DNA from: Burkholderiaceae bacterium | GTDB lineage: Bacteria > Pseudomonadota > Gammaproteobacteria > Burkholderiales > Burkholderiaceae_D | Direction: 5' to 3' | Length of the DNA: 64,000 nucleotides | Assembly (NCBI GenBank): GCA_031291325.1 | Contig: JARLJG010000053.1 | Coordinates: 40,445-104,444, forward strand | Shown here: piece after piece, positions 52,475 to 62,407 of the stretch | How positions within the stretch are numbered: the first letter of the stretch is position 1 | How the letters are laid out: each line of letters opens with the position of its first letter | Notes under the pieces: generated by a model | What the model saw: the letters and a program-made list of their open reading frames with translations, nothing else | The model's database searches: none | What the model was told of the DNA's origin: nothing | Position numbers and translations under genes: made by a program

Positions 52475-54910
52475 CTAGAACTTGGTCGCGAGACTCAAGC
52501 CGATACTACGCGGGAACACCCGATAACCTTCGACGATCGAAGCAACCTGCGGGTGCTGGATAATCGTATTGTTGTCGAGCGCATTCTTGATGAAGAACGT
52601 CAAGTCCGCATGATCGAAGGAAATCCCGGTGCTGAAATTGACCGTGTAGTATTGCGGACGAATGTAGTCTTGTTGAGTCGGATCCAGGGAACCGTGGCTG
52701 CTGCCGACCCATTGGACGCCGCCGAGAACGAAGGCACTCTTGTCGCCAACACTGAAATTGTATTGTGCGGAAGCGGTGGCGTTGAATTTCGGCACCCCTT
52801 CGATTTCTGCACCGGCCACCGCGCCTTTCACGCCGCTGGAATCACCGACACTGTTGGTCAAGACCGCCTTGGTGTATCCGCCCGCCGCGCTCAACGTCAA
52901 GCCAGGCATTGGCTTGGCCTTGATTTCGACTTCGAAACCTTTGGCTGTCGCGTCCCCTGCATTTTGGTCAAACGTGTAAGTGCAATTTGGCAGGTATACC
53001 TGCTGCTGGATATCGCTCCATTTGACGTAAAAGGCGTCGGCATTGATGGATAGATGATTGTTGAAAAAACGCGACTTGTTGCCGATCTCGTAGCTCCACA
53101 GGCTGTCCGACTTGTAGGTTCCGGGCGCAGCGGTAAGGCCGATATTGGCCAGGTCGCCTGCACAAGTTATCGGCGGAACGTAGGTATTGGCACCGCCCAG
53201 ACGGAAGCCTTTTGCCAGACTCGTATAGACCGTGTCGGTTGGGTCGACTTCCCAGGTCAGCGCGTATTTTGGCGTGAAGGCAGTCGAGCTTTGCGATCCA
53301 CTTCCGACATCGCCGGCGCCGGCCAGGTAATCGCCATTTTGTTGATCGAGCGTATCGGTCGCCTTCAGGAAGCGCGCCCCGACCGTGGCATGAAACGTCG
53401 GCGCGAAGTAGTAATTCACCTCGCCAAACACCGAGGTCTGCCGCTCATAATAGTGGAATATCCCATAATACGAATTGTCGTTCGGGAGGACGCCTGAATA
53501 TGTGAACACAGTAGAAGGGTTGGCCTGGGTGATCGGGGTAGCCGGATTGACGCTGTACTGTGCAAAAATGGCGTTGACGCCGTAGATCGGATCGTTTTCG
53601 ACGATATTCGTGTGCTGCTCCGACACGTACCCCCCGGCGACCCAAGTCCAGGGAGAAACTTTGGGGTCATATGCTTTCGAAGCGACCCGGAGTTCCTGCG
53701 AAAATTGACGCACTTGATTATCAAGGAACACTGCCGAGGGCAAGTTTGAGATCGCCGCCGCCAAGCCGTCCGGAGCTGTCGATAGGATGTTACTCGCCAG
53801 CGAAGCGCTGTTGTACTGCGTCCCATTCTGAATGCGGTCGAATTTGCGTTGGAAATAGCTGGTGACCGATGTGATGTCAAAGCTGTCGAAGCTATAGCCA
53901 ACCGTAAGACTTGGCACCAGCAAGACGTCGGTCGAGGACTCGCGCACCGGCTTTTGGGCCTCGTACAAGGGTAACGGAGGATTGACGGTAAACGCGCCGA
54001 TGTCGTGCGCGTCAAGCTTTTGGTAATAGACGGACGGCGTAATCGTCAGATCGCGGGTCGGCTTCCATTTCAAAGCCAGGCGCAATTCGTTATCGTCGAT
54101 CTTGTTGATATTGTTGGAGATGACATTTCCGTTGCCATCGACTTGATCGATATAACCGCCCTGATGTTCGGTCTGGACGCCGATGCGCAGTGCCAGCTCA
54201 TCTTCTTTCAGCACAATGTTACCGACCGAATTGGCCGAGTAATTCATGCTGCCGCCCTTGGTATTGGACACCTCGGAATAGGTGTCGAATTCATTTTCTT
54301 TCAGATCCGGCTGGTTGGCGATGAACTTGATGGTGCCGCCCATCGAACTGGCGCCGTACAGCGTGCCTTGGGGGCCGCGCAACACTTCGACGCGATCGAT
54401 GTCGAAAAACTTCGGCTCCACCGTGCCCATGCTGTACGTATTGCCGACCGTGATGGACACGTCGTCCAGGTACACGCCCACCGTGGCAGCGCCAGCCGAG
54501 GAGCTGATGCCGCGCACTTCGATGTTTTCCGTGCCGGGCCCCGCGCCGCCGTTGCCGCTGCCAGCGGTAAAGGAGATGTTCGGCACCGCACGCGTCAGGT
54601 CGGTGAAGTCGGTGACATGCTCGGCCTGCAGGTCGGCGCCGCTTACTGCGGTGATGCTCATGGCCACCTTGTTCGGGTCTTCCTTGCGTTTTTGCGCGGT
54701 CACGGTAATCGTTTGGATCTCATCCGATGCTGCCGAGCTCTTGGAAGCGGTCGACGCCGCCTGCTTGGGCTTGGCGCCGGAATCGTTGACGGTCGCCGCG
54801 CCGGTGTTATCTGCAGCGGGCGGCAACTGCTGCGCCCATGCGGATGCCACCAGGATCGTCGATGCCGTTGCAATCGCACAATCAAATGTTATTTTCTTAT
54901 TACTGCCCAT
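52475..54910 (-). CDS. TonB-dependent outer-membrane receptor
   Basis: This 811-aa protein has a signal peptide (FDCAIATASTILVASAWAQ), a TonB-box-like EIQTITVTAQKR, a plug domain (VPNISFTAGSG ... IEVRGISSS ... VEVLRGPQGTLYGASSMGGTIKFI) and a beta-barrel ending in VFPRSIGLSLATKF with terminal Phe. GGAGGT precedes the ATG at 54910; the track's M1 is inside that ribosome site. TonB-energised receptors import scarce or large ligands. Its position and the shared 47-bp operator suggest a polyamine-related ligand, but a siderophore or other compound cannot be excluded. An iron-type regulatory box was not noticed. Confidence 0.9.
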   Translation of the reverse strand: MGSNKKITFDCAIATASTILVASAWAQQLPPAADNTGAATVNDSGAKPKQAASTASKSSAASDEIQTITVTAQKRKEDPNKVAMSITAVSGADLQAEHVTDFTDLTRAVPNISFTAGSGNGGAGPGTENIEVRGISSSAGAATVGVYLDDVSITVGNTYSMGTVEPKFFDIDRVEVLRGPQGTLYGASSMGGTIKFIANQPDLKENEFDTYSEVSNTKGGSMNYSANSVGNIVLKEDELALRIGVQTEHQGGYIDQVDGNGNVISNNINKIDDNELRLALKWKPTRDLTITPSVYYQKLDAHDIGAFTVNPPLPLYEAQKPVRESSTDVLLVPSLTVGYSFDSFDITSVTSYFQRKFDRIQNGTQYNSASLASNILSTAPDGLAAAISNLPSAVFLDNQVRQFSQELRVASKAYDPKVSPWTWVAGGYVSEQHTNIVENDPIYGVNAIFAQYSVNPATPITQANPSTVFTYSGVLPNDNSYYGIFHYYERQTSVFGEVNYYFAPTFHATVGARFLKATDTLDQQNGDYLAGAGDVGSGSQSSTAFTPKYALTWEVDPTDTVYTSLAKGFRLGGANTYVPPITCAGDLANIGLTAAPGTYKSDSLWSYEIGNKSRFFNNHLSINADAFYVKWSDIQQQVYLPNCTYTFDQNAGDATAKGFEVEIKAKPMPGLTLSAAGGYTKAVLTNSVGDSSGVKGAVAGAEIEGVPKFNATASAQYNFSVGDKSAFVLGGVQWVGSSHGSLDPTQQDYIRPQYYTVNFSTGISFDHADLTFFIKNALDNNTIIQHPQVASIVEGYRVFPRSIGLSLATKF

Positions 54911-55230
54911 AGTAACCTCCATAAATAACCGATGTAATGTTCGTTTCGTCTCACTTCTTTTTGACTTCTTTGAAAACGAACCGCACGCAAGAACCGCAAC
55001 GCCGCGCCGAATCCTTTATTTTGGCGCAGCAACCCAAATGAATTTCAAACCTGCTGCAGGCGGGAATGGACGTTCGCCCCAAAATTTCCACCCGCCGACT
55101 TAAAATAGTGCAACTTTTCCTTTTGGAACCAATTTAGTGCGAAAATTCTTGTTGCGATGCACCACTTGACAGATATAATAAGCACATAACGTGCCTATGA
55201 CGACTGGTTCGATCCTAGCTTAAGTGGTAT

Positions 55231-55277
55231 TTGGTATCGTTTATAGCTCCACTTTAATAATGTTGATGGCACCACTT
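55231..55277 (-). promoter_or_regulatory. 47-bp operator/promoter-like sequence between TonB receptor and mocR, copy A
   Basis: This is the partner of 52330-52376 (33/47 identical, same spacing). Two TGGTAT half-sites (55225 and 55232) are adjacent, and CCACTT recurs at 55162, 55249 and 55272 with the reverse AAGTGG at 55222. It lies in the 387-bp space 54911-55297, immediately before the MocR start, so it could serve both the receptor and the regulator. Confidence 0.6.
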
Positions 55278-55297
55278 ATTTGAATGGCGAATTTTCC

Positions 55298-56797
55298 ATG
55301 TCCGCATCGCGAATTCTGAACACAACACTGGGGCAAGCGGACTTCCATCCCCATCTGTCGCAACAGCGCCGCCTGTATGAGGCGGTTCGTGCCGCGATCC
55401 TGACGCAACAACTTGCGGCCGGCAACAAGCTGCCGTCGACCCGCGCCATCGCCAGCGATCTCGGCATTGCGCGCAACACCGTCATCGCCGCATTCAAGCA
55501 GCTCGCTGCCGAAGGCTACGTTTCATCCGCTCTCGGCAGCGGCACGTATATTTCGGCCAGCTTGCCTGAAAATCCGCTTTCCACGCTTGCTGTTAGCGAA
55601 CCGCCGATTGCGAATCAGCCTTCAACGTCGTGCGGCGATGCAGCAAACCTTTCCGCGCGCGGCAGCAAATCGACCGCCTATGCTGCGGGCGCGCGCTTCG
55701 AGATTCAACCGTTCGCTCCGGGCGACCCCGACTTTTCCATTTTCCCGTTGAAGCTGTGGCAGCGCATCCAAAACCGTGTGTGGCGCGACGCCCGCCCGGA
55801 ACTGCTCGATTACGGTCTGGCGGGCGGCTACCTGCCGCTGCGGAGTGCCATTGCAGAGTATCTGCGCGCTTCGCGCTCTGTCAATGTTTCGGTGGAACAA
55901 GTCATGATTACGTCGGGCACGCAACAGTCGCTCGACTTGTGCGCGCACATGCTGACCGACGCCGGCGATACCGCCTGGGTCGAGGATCCCTGCTACTGGG
56001 CGGCGCGGCGCGTGTTCGAGTCGCGCGACCTGCTATTGCATCCGGTGGCGGTCGACGCCAAAGGCATCGCCCCGAACGAGCGCGACCTGGCGACCGCCCC
56101 GCGTCTCATTTATGTCACACCCTCGCATCAATACCCGACCGGCGCGGTGATGACGCTGGCGCGCCGCCGCAAGCTGCTCGATATTGCCGCCGCCAAACGC
56201 GCATGGATTTTGGAAGACGATTACGACAGCGAGTTCCGTTACACCGGCCGGCCGCTGGCTTCGCTGCAGGGATTGGATCCCTATGGCCGCGTAGTCTACA
56301 TGGGCACTTTTTCCAAGATTCTCTATCCCGGCATCAAGGTCGGCTACCTGGTGGTGCCTCCGGCCCTGGTTCGACCGTTCAAGACTGCGTTGTACGATTT
56401 GCAAAGGCCGGGCCAGATGACGGTGCAGGCGGCGTTGGCCGATTTCATCGCGCTCGGGCATTTTGCCACCCATATCCGCAAAATCCGCCAAGCGTATGGG
56501 GCCAAGCGCGAATTGCTGTGCAAGACCCTGGTCGCGCAAATGGGCGACGGCATCGCCATCTCGGGTGAAGAATCGGGCCTGCATCTGGTGGTGGAATTGC
56601 CGAGCCATGTCGACGATGTCGCCGTGGCGCGGCTGGCCGCCGAATCGGGAATCGAGGTCATGGCGCTCTCGACCTATTATGCAGCGCAACCGGCGCGCCG
56701 TGGCTTGCTGGTCGGCTATGCGTATGTGGCGCCGGGAAAAATAGCGTATTACGGTAAATTGTTGACCAATGTGATCCGCTCGGCGGTCAGAAAATGA
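55298..56797 (+). CDS. MocR/GabR-type regulator of the polyamine cluster
   Basis: This 499-aa protein has a GntR winged helix (RRLYEAVRAAILTQQLAAGNKLPSTRAIASDLGIARNTVIAAFKQLAAEGYVSSALGSGTYI) and an aminotransferase-like domain (RVVYMGTFSKILYPGIKVGYLVVP with the PLP lysine). I use the ATG at 55298; the track start is an upstream TTG. It is divergent from the TonB receptor and 12 nt before the agmatinase gene. MocR proteins sense amines or amino acids with PLP. It probably binds the two 47-bp sites and responds to a polyamine or GABA-like compound, which is an inference. Confidence 0.85.
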   Translation: MSASRILNTTLGQADFHPHLSQQRRLYEAVRAAILTQQLAAGNKLPSTRAIASDLGIARNTVIAAFKQLAAEGYVSSALGSGTYISASLPENPLSTLAVSEPPIANQPSTSCGDAANLSARGSKSTAYAAGARFEIQPFAPGDPDFSIFPLKLWQRIQNRVWRDARPELLDYGLAGGYLPLRSAIAEYLRASRSVNVSVEQVMITSGTQQSLDLCAHMLTDAGDTAWVEDPCYWAARRVFESRDLLLHPVAVDAKGIAPNERDLATAPRLIYVTPSHQYPTGAVMTLARRRKLLDIAAAKRAWILEDDYDSEFRYTGRPLASLQGLDPYGRVVYMGTFSKILYPGIKVGYLVVPPALVRPFKTALYDLQRPGQMTVQAALADFIALGHFATHIRKIRQAYGAKRELLCKTLVAQMGDGIAISGEESGLHLVVELPSHVDDVAVARLAAESGIEVMALSTYYAAQPARRGLLVGYAYVAPGKIAYYGKLLTNVIRSAVRK

Positions 56798-56809
56798 GGG
56801 GGAGATTCG

Positions 56810-57751
56810 ATGAACGGTGACGGCGCGTTTCGACGCAAATCCCTGTATGGCAGCGGTATCGAGAATACCTATTCCGGCGCGTTAAGCTTCCTGCGGCGCA
56901 ACTATACGCGCGAGCTGGCCGGCGTCGACATCGCGGTATCCGGCATCCCGCTCGATCTGGCGACCACTTTCCGTCCCGGCGCGCGCTTGGGGCCGGCGGC
57001 TATCCGCGCCGCCAGCGTGCAGTTGGCAGAGCTGAAACCGTATCCGTGGGGTTTCGATCCGTTCGAGCGCCTGGCCGTCATCGACTACGGAGATTGCTGG
57101 TTCGACGCCCACAATCCGCACACGATCAAAGAGTCCATCGTGGAGCACGCGCGCACCATTTTGGCCAGCGACGCCAAGATGCTGACCCTGGGCGGCGACC
57201 ATTACATCAGTTATCCGCTATTGATTGCGCATGCGGAAAAATATGGCAAACCGCTATCGCTGATTCATTTCGACGCCCACTGCGACACCTGGCCCGACGA
57301 CAGCAACGACTCGCTCAACCACGGCACCATGTTTTACAAGGCGGTCAAGGATGGCTTGATCGATCCCGCCACCTCGGTGCAGGTTGGGATACGCACCTGG
57401 AACGACGATTACATGGGCGTCAACATCCTCGACGCCGCATGGGTGCATGCGCACGGCGCGGCGGCGGCAGTCGAGAAAATTCTGTCCATCGTCGGCGAGC
57501 GGCCGACTTATCTCACCTTCGATATCGATTGCCTGGACCCGGCTTGCGCGCCCGGCACCGGCACGCCGGTTGCGGGCGGCTTGAGTTCCGCGCAGGCGCT
57601 GGCGATCGTGCGCGGCATGGGGCCGGCCAACCTGGTCGGGATGGACGTGGTGGAAGTGTCGCCGCCGTTCGACCACAGCGAAATCACGGCCCTGGCCGCC
57701 GCGCACGTGGCGCTTGATTTGCTGTGCGTCCTGGGTAGCCGACTAGTGTAG
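56810..57751 (+). CDS. speB: Agmatinase (ureohydrolase)
   Basis: This 313-aa manganese enzyme of the arginase/agmatinase family has the metal motifs GGDHYISYP, HFDAHCDTW and FDIDCLDPACAPGTGTPVAGGL, and a C-terminal MDVVEVSPPFDHSEITALAAAH. GGGGGAG precedes the ATG. It would convert agmatine to putrescine and urea, feeding the puu pathway. Guanidinobutyrase is an alternative activity within this family. It follows the MocR gene in the same transcript. Its last codons and stop lie inside a 164-bp inverted-repeat element. Confidence 0.85.
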   Translation: MNGDGAFRRKSLYGSGIENTYSGALSFLRRNYTRELAGVDIAVSGIPLDLATTFRPGARLGPAAIRAASVQLAELKPYPWGFDPFERLAVIDYGDCWFDAHNPHTIKESIVEHARTILASDAKMLTLGGDHYISYPLLIAHAEKYGKPLSLIHFDAHCDTWPDDSNDSLNHGTMFYKAVKDGLIDPATSVQVGIRTWNDDYMGVNILDAAWVHAHGAAAAVEKILSIVGERPTYLTFDIDCLDPACAPGTGTPVAGGLSSAQALAIVRGMGPANLVGMDVVEVSPPFDHSEITALAAAHVALDLLCVLGSRLV

Positions 57752-57906
57752 TGCTTCGTAATTGGTGGAGCAAAAGAAGCGATGGATTTTTGCGTCAGGC
57801 TAGGCGCACACCGGAGCGATAGTGAACTATCGCGAGGATTTGCAACGACGCATGGCGCGAAAAGACTCGCTTATTTTGTTTCATCAATTGCGAAGCACTA
57901 CACTAG
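57743..57906. repeat. 164-bp element with 16-bp perfect terminal inverted repeats
   Basis: The ends ctagtgtagtgcttcg and cgaagcactacactag are perfect inverted repeats, extendable to 26 bp with three mismatches. A GCGATAGT-GA-ACTATCGC hairpin lies inside. The speB stop (TAG) and the puuB-like gene stop (TAG) are both within the terminal repeats, so the element forms the 3' ends of both convergent genes. It is probably a MITE-like mobile or palindromic repeat. Confidence 0.7.
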
Positions 57907-59198
57907 AATAAGTCCTTCAGTTGGTAGTACAACATCCCCAACACCAGCGCCGGTGTGCGCATCAACGCGCCGCCGGGAAACGGATGGTGATTCAGGCGCG
58001 CCAGCAGATCGAAGCGCTCCGCTTGACCGGCAATGGCTTCGGCGGCCAGCTTGCCGGCCATGCCGGTCAATACCAGCCCGTGCCCGGAAAACCCTTGCAT
58101 GTAAAAGATATTGTTGCCGAGGCTGCCGAAGTCTGGCGCGCGGTTCATCGTGATGTCGACAAATCCGCCCCACGCCTGCGCCATCGGCAGATCCGCCAGT
58201 TGCGGGAATACCTTCAGCATGCGCGCCCGCATGCTGGCCGCCAAATTGGGCGGCGTCGCCGTGCTGTAGCTGACGCGCCCGCCGAACAACATGCGGTGAT
58301 CGGCGGTCAGGCGGAAATAATCGAGCACGAAATTGGTGTCGCACACCGCGCTGCGGTGCTTGATCAACGCATCGGCGCGCTCCTTGCCCATCGGCTCGGT
58401 GGCGACGATATAGGTGCCGACCGGCATGATGCGCGACGACAATTCCGGCGCCACGTCTTTGCCGTATTCACCCAGGTAGACATTGCCCGCCAACACCGCG
58501 TAGCTGCAGCGCACGCTGCCGCCGGCGGTTTTAATCAGCGGCTTGTCGCCGCGCACGAGTTGCTGCACCGGCGAGTCCTCGAAAATCTGCACGCCGGCAG
58601 CGCGCGCGGCGGCAGCCAGGCCGAGGCAATATTTGAGCGGATGCAGATGGCCGGAATTGGCATCGTAGGCGCCGGAATGAAAGCGTTCGCTGGCAATCCA
58701 ATTGCCGATATCCGCAGCCGGGATCTGTTCCATCTTGTAGTCGTAGGCGCGCGCGATATGCTCGACCCAGGCCGACAAGCTCTGCCCCTTGCCGCGATTG
58801 ACCGCCACGCTCATATAACCGGGGACGAAATCGCAGTCGATGGCATGCTTCTCCATCCGCTGCCGCAGCAATTGCAAGCCCTCCACCGTGAGTTGCCAGG
58901 CGCGCCGCGCGTCGTCGGCCGGCAATTGCGACTCGACCGCATCGTCGCCGGCAAAGCCCACCAGGGCCTGCCCGCCGTTGCGCCCCGATGCGCCCCAACC
59001 CACCTTGTTCGCTTCCAGCAGCGCGACAGAATAACCGCGCTCGGCCAATTCCAGCGCCGCCGAAATCCCCGCCAAGCCACCGCCGACCACGCACACGTCG
59101 ACTTGCAAGTCGCCGGCCAGCGCGGGCGATGCCGCCGACCGCTTGACGCTGGCTTCGTAATAAGAGTCGGTCAGCTTGTTATCTATGTTCAAGAGCAT
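57903..59198 (-). CDS. puuB: FAD-dependent gamma-glutamylputrescine-oxidase-type oxidoreductase
   Basis: This 431-aa DAO-family flavoenzyme has the dinucleotide motif VDVCVVGGGLAGISAALELAERGYSVALLEA, GASGRNGGQ (FAD contact) and a C-terminal GFSGHGLVLTGMAGKLAAEAI. Length and motifs fit PuuB and the Pseudomonas PauB/BauB proteins, which oxidise gamma-glutamyl-polyamines. GAGGAA precedes the ATG at 59198. It is divergent from the aminotransferase operon, with a 304-bp space between. Substrate (gamma-glutamyl-putrescine or another glutamyl polyamine) is inferred. Confidence 0.85.
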   Translation of the reverse strand: MLLNIDNKLTDSYYEASVKRSAASPALAGDLQVDVCVVGGGLAGISAALELAERGYSVALLEANKVGWGASGRNGGQALVGFAGDDAVESQLPADDARRAWQLTVEGLQLLRQRMEKHAIDCDFVPGYMSVAVNRGKGQSLSAWVEHIARAYDYKMEQIPAADIGNWIASERFHSGAYDANSGHLHPLKYCLGLAAAARAAGVQIFEDSPVQQLVRGDKPLIKTAGGSVRCSYAVLAGNVYLGEYGKDVAPELSSRIMPVGTYIVATEPMGKERADALIKHRSAVCDTNFVLDYFRLTADHRMLFGGRVSYSTATPPNLAASMRARMLKVFPQLADLPMAQAWGGFVDITMNRAPDFGSLGNNIFYMQGFSGHGLVLTGMAGKLAAEAIAGQAERFDLLARLNHHPFPGGALMRTPALVLGMLYYQLKDLF

Positions 59199-59349
59199 CG
59201 GTTTTCCTCGTGGCTTGGTTATGCCTGGACTGCGGATGCGATCCGGCTTTAATCTTGTGATTCATTGTGACAATTAATGCGGAACCATAAAAGATCCAAT
59301 TTATTCATTTTAATGGATCCGCTTTATCGATTCAAGTGCAAATCGAAAG

Positions 59350-59375
59350 CAAGATTCGTTCTCGGAAGAATCTTG
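59350..59375. promoter_or_regulatory. Inverted repeat in the puuB-aminotransferase divergent region
   Basis: CAAGATTC and GAATCTTG pair around 10 bp in the 304-bp AT-rich space 59199-59502. The space also holds a GATCCA/TGGATC pair and no gene. It is a candidate operator for either divergent unit. Confidence 0.35.
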
Positions 59376-59502
59376 TGTGCAAAAGACCGCAATTTGCTTT
59401 ACTTTCACAATTTGCCAACCAAACATTTCAAACAAATCATTTATGGGAGTAATAACGACGCCTAGAATCGTTGGCAACTCGTAATTTCAGTGGGAGATCG
59501 AC

Positions 59503-60858
59503 ATGAATTTGACGGATATGAAAGACAGCAATAGCCCCGCGACGCGCAGCGATGCGGCCTGGCTGGATGCGTATTGGATGCCGTTTACCGGCAATCGCAA
59601 TTTCAAGGCCAACCCGCGCATGATCGTCGGCGCCAAGGGCTGCTATTACACCGACGCCGACGGGCGGCAGATTTTCGACGGCTTGTCCGGCCTGTGGTGC
59701 AGCGGGCTGGGTCATGGCCGCAGCGAAATTGCCGAAGCGATCGGTCGCCAGGCGGCGGCGCTCGATTATTCGCCGGCATTCCAGTTCGGTCACCCGCAGG
59801 CATTCGAGTTGGCCAACAAGATCAAGGAACTGACTCCCGCCGGACTCGATTACGTGTTTTTCGCCGGTTCCGGGTCGGAGGCAGTCGAGACTGCGCTGAA
59901 GATGGCGCGCGCCTACTGGCGCACCAAGGGGCAGGCCGGCAAGACGCGCTTTATCGGCCGCGAAAAAGGCTATCACGGCGTCAACTACGGCGGCATCTCG
60001 GTCGGCGGCCTGGTCGCCAACCGCAAGATGTTCGGCCAGGGCATCGAAGCCGATCATCTGGCGCACACCGTGTTGAAGAAAAATGCGTACACGCGCGGCA
60101 TGCCGGCGGAAGGCGCAGAATTGGCGAACGGCTTGCTGGACTTGATCGCGATGCACGACGCCTCGAATATCGCGGCAGTGATCGTCGAACCGTTTTCCGG
60201 TTCCGCCGGCGTGCTGATTCCGCCGCAGGGCTACCTGAAGCGCCTGCGCGAGATTTGCGATGCGCACAACATCCTGCTGATTTTCGACGAAGTGATTACC
60301 GGCTTTGGCCGCGCTGGCGGCTACACCGGAGCCGATGTCTTCGGCGTGGTGCCCGACATCATGACCTTCGCCAAGCAAGTGACAAATGGCACGCAACCGC
60401 TGGGCGGCGTAATCGCCAAGAAGGAAATCTACGATACCTTCATGGCTGCCGGCGGGCCGGAATACATGTTGGAATTCCCCCACGGCTACACCTACTCCGC
60501 GCATCCGATCGCCTGTGCAGCAGGGGTGGCGGCGCTTGACCTGCTGGTCAAGGAAAACGCGATCGAACGGGTGCAGGCGCTGGCGCCTTATTTCGAAAAT
60601 GCTGTGCATAGCCTCAAAGGTAGCAAGCACATCACCGATATCCGCAACTTCGGCCTGGCGGCAGGTTTGACCTTCGACGCGCTTCCCGGCGAACCGGCAC
60701 GCCGCCCGTACGAGATTGCGATGCGCTGCTGGAAGAAGGGCTATTATGTGCGTTACGGTGGCGACACGATCCAATTGGCGCCGCCCTTCATTGCCAGCGA
60801 AGCCGAAATCGACAGCCTGATTAGCGCGTTGGGCGACGCCATCCAGGAAACTGCATAG
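59503..60858 (+). CDS. bauA: Omega-amino acid:pyruvate aminotransferase (BauA-like)
   Basis: This 451-aa class III aminotransferase has the characteristic N-terminus [70 protein letters not shown] and the PLP lysine in [14 protein letters not shown] (K291). Relatives transfer the amino group of beta-alanine or omega-amino acids to pyruvate. The next gene is a CoA-acylating semialdehyde dehydrogenase, as in Pseudomonas bauA-bauC for beta-alanine, a spermidine breakdown product. GGGAG lies upstream. The symbol is by context. Confidence 0.85.
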   Translation: MNLTDMKDSNSPATRSDAAWLDAYWMPFTGNRNFKANPRMIVGAKGCYYTDADGRQIFDGLSGLWCSGLGHGRSEIAEAIGRQAAALDYSPAFQFGHPQAFELANKIKELTPAGLDYVFFAGSGSEAVETALKMARAYWRTKGQAGKTRFIGREKGYHGVNYGGISVGGLVANRKMFGQGIEADHLAHTVLKKNAYTRGMPAEGAELANGLLDLIAMHDASNIAAVIVEPFSGSAGVLIPPQGYLKRLREICDAHNILLIFDEVITGFGRAGGYTGADVFGVVPDIMTFAKQVTNGTQPLGGVIAKKEIYDTFMAAGGPEYMLEFPHGYTYSAHPIACAAGVAALDLLVKENAIERVQALAPYFENAVHSLKGSKHITDIRNFGLAAGLTFDALPGEPARRPYEIAMRCWKKGYYVRYGGDTIQLAPPFIASEAEIDSLISALGDAIQETA

Positions 60859-60881
60859 CACTTAATTTGGAATATACGACC

Positions 60882-62381
60882 ATGTCATCCACACCCATCA
60901 TCGGCCATTTCATCAACGGTCGTCACGCGGACGGCGGCAGCCGCTCGCAAAACGTCTACAACCCGGCAACCGGGATTGCCGAAAAGCGCGTTGCGCTAGC
61001 CGACAAGGCTAGCGTCGAAGCCGCCATCGCCGCCGCGCAGGCGGCCTTTCCGGCCTGGCGCAATACCCAGCCGGCGCGGCGCGCGCAGGTGATGAACAAA
61101 CTCAAGCAATTGCTGGAAGCGAACGCCGACAAACTGTGCCAACTCATCACCGCCGAACACGGCAAGGTACTGAGCGATGCGCTGGGCGAGCTGCAACGCG
61201 GCATCGAGAACGTCGAGTTCGCCAGCTATGCGCCGGAATTGCTGAAGGGCGAACATAGCAAGAACGTCGGCCCGGCCATCGATAGCTGGAGCGAATTCCA
61301 GCCCCTGGGCGTGGTCGCCGGCATTACGCCGTTCAACTTCCCGGCGATGGTGCCGCTATGGATGTGGCCGATTGCCGTCGCTTGCGGCAATACCTTTGTG
61401 TTGAAACCGTCGGAGCGCGATCCATCGGCGTCGCTGCTGATTGCCGAACTGGCGCTGGAAGCGGGCTTGCCGCCGGGCGTCTTGAACGTGGTCAACGGCG
61501 ACAAGGAAGCGGTCGACACCTTGCTCACCGATGCCCGCGTGCAAGCGGTCAGCTTCGTCGGCTCGACACCGATTGCGCAATATATCTATCAGACCGGCAC
61601 CGCGCAGGGCAAGCGCGTGCAGGCATTGGGCGGCGCCAAGAACCATGCGGTGGTAATGCCGGACGCCGACATCGCCAATGCGGTCACAGCGCTGATCGGC
61701 GCGGCTTTCGGCTCCTGCGGTGAACGCTGCATGGCGATCCCGCTGGTGGTTGCGGTCGGCGACGCCACCGCCGATGCGGTAGTCGCCAGCCTGAAGGCGG
61801 AAATCGCCAAGATCAAGGTCGGCCCCGGCATAGACGCCGGCATCGACATGGGCCCGCTGATTACCCGCGAGCATTGCGACAAAGTGCGTGGCTATGTCGA
61901 GCAGGGCATACGCGAAGGCGCGACCCTGGTGGTCGATGGGCGTGAAACCAAGGTGGCGGGGGACGGCTATTTCCTCGGCGCCTGCCTGTTCGACCACGTC
62001 AAGCCCGGCATGAAGATTTATCAGGAAGAAATCTTCGGCCCGGTGCTGGGTGTGGTGCGCGTGGCGAGCTTGCAGGAAGCGATGGACTTGATCGACGCCC
62101 ACGAATATGGCAACGGCACCTGCATTTTCACGCGCGACGGCGAAGCGGCGCGCTACTTCACCGACAATATCCAGGTCGGCATGGTCGGCGTCAACGTGCC
62201 GCTGCCGGTGCCGGTCGCGTATCATTCGTTCGGCGGTTGGAAACGCTCGCTGTTCGGCGACCTGTCGGCCTATGGGCCGGATGGCGTGCGTTTCTATACC
62301 AAGCGCAAAACCATCACCCAGCGCTGGCCGTCCGCCGGCGTGCGCGAGGGAGCCGTATTCAGCTTCCCATCGCATCGTTAA
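60882..62381 (+). CDS. CoA-acylating (methyl)malonate-semialdehyde dehydrogenase (MmsA/BauC-like)
   Basis: This 499-aa enzyme has the MMSDH active-site signature [16 protein letters not shown] and [31 protein letters not shown]. It converts malonate semialdehyde (from beta-alanine) to acetyl-CoA, or methylmalonate semialdehyde to propionyl-CoA, releasing CO2. The ATG at 60882 is used; the track start is a TTG. It is 23 nt after the aminotransferase and 26 nt before a glutamine-synthetase-like gene. Context favours 3-oxopropanoate (BauC role). Confidence 0.88.
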   Translation: MSSTPIIGHFINGRHADGGSRSQNVYNPATGIAEKRVALADKASVEAAIAAAQAAFPAWRNTQPARRAQVMNKLKQLLEANADKLCQLITAEHGKVLSDALGELQRGIENVEFASYAPELLKGEHSKNVGPAIDSWSEFQPLGVVAGITPFNFPAMVPLWMWPIAVACGNTFVLKPSERDPSASLLIAELALEAGLPPGVLNVVNGDKEAVDTLLTDARVQAVSFVGSTPIAQYIYQTGTAQGKRVQALGGAKNHAVVMPDADIANAVTALIGAAFGSCGERCMAIPLVVAVGDATADAVVASLKAEIAKIKVGPGIDAGIDMGPLITREHCDKVRGYVEQGIREGATLVVDGRETKVAGDGYFLGACLFDHVKPGMKIYQEEIFGPVLGVVRVASLQEAMDLIDAHEYGNGTCIFTRDGEAARYFTDNIQVGMVGVNVPLPVPVAYHSFGGWKRSLFGDLSAYGPDGVRFYTKRKTITQRWPSAGVREGAVFSFPSHR

Positions 62382-62407
62382 ATTCAACAAGTGGGCAGGA
62401 GAGACGT

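Noticed and set aside
55168-55180. TTGACA followed closely by TATAAT-like sequence before mocR
   Set aside because: The two boxes are only 2-3 bp apart, so they cannot be the -35 and -10 of one sigma-70 promoter.
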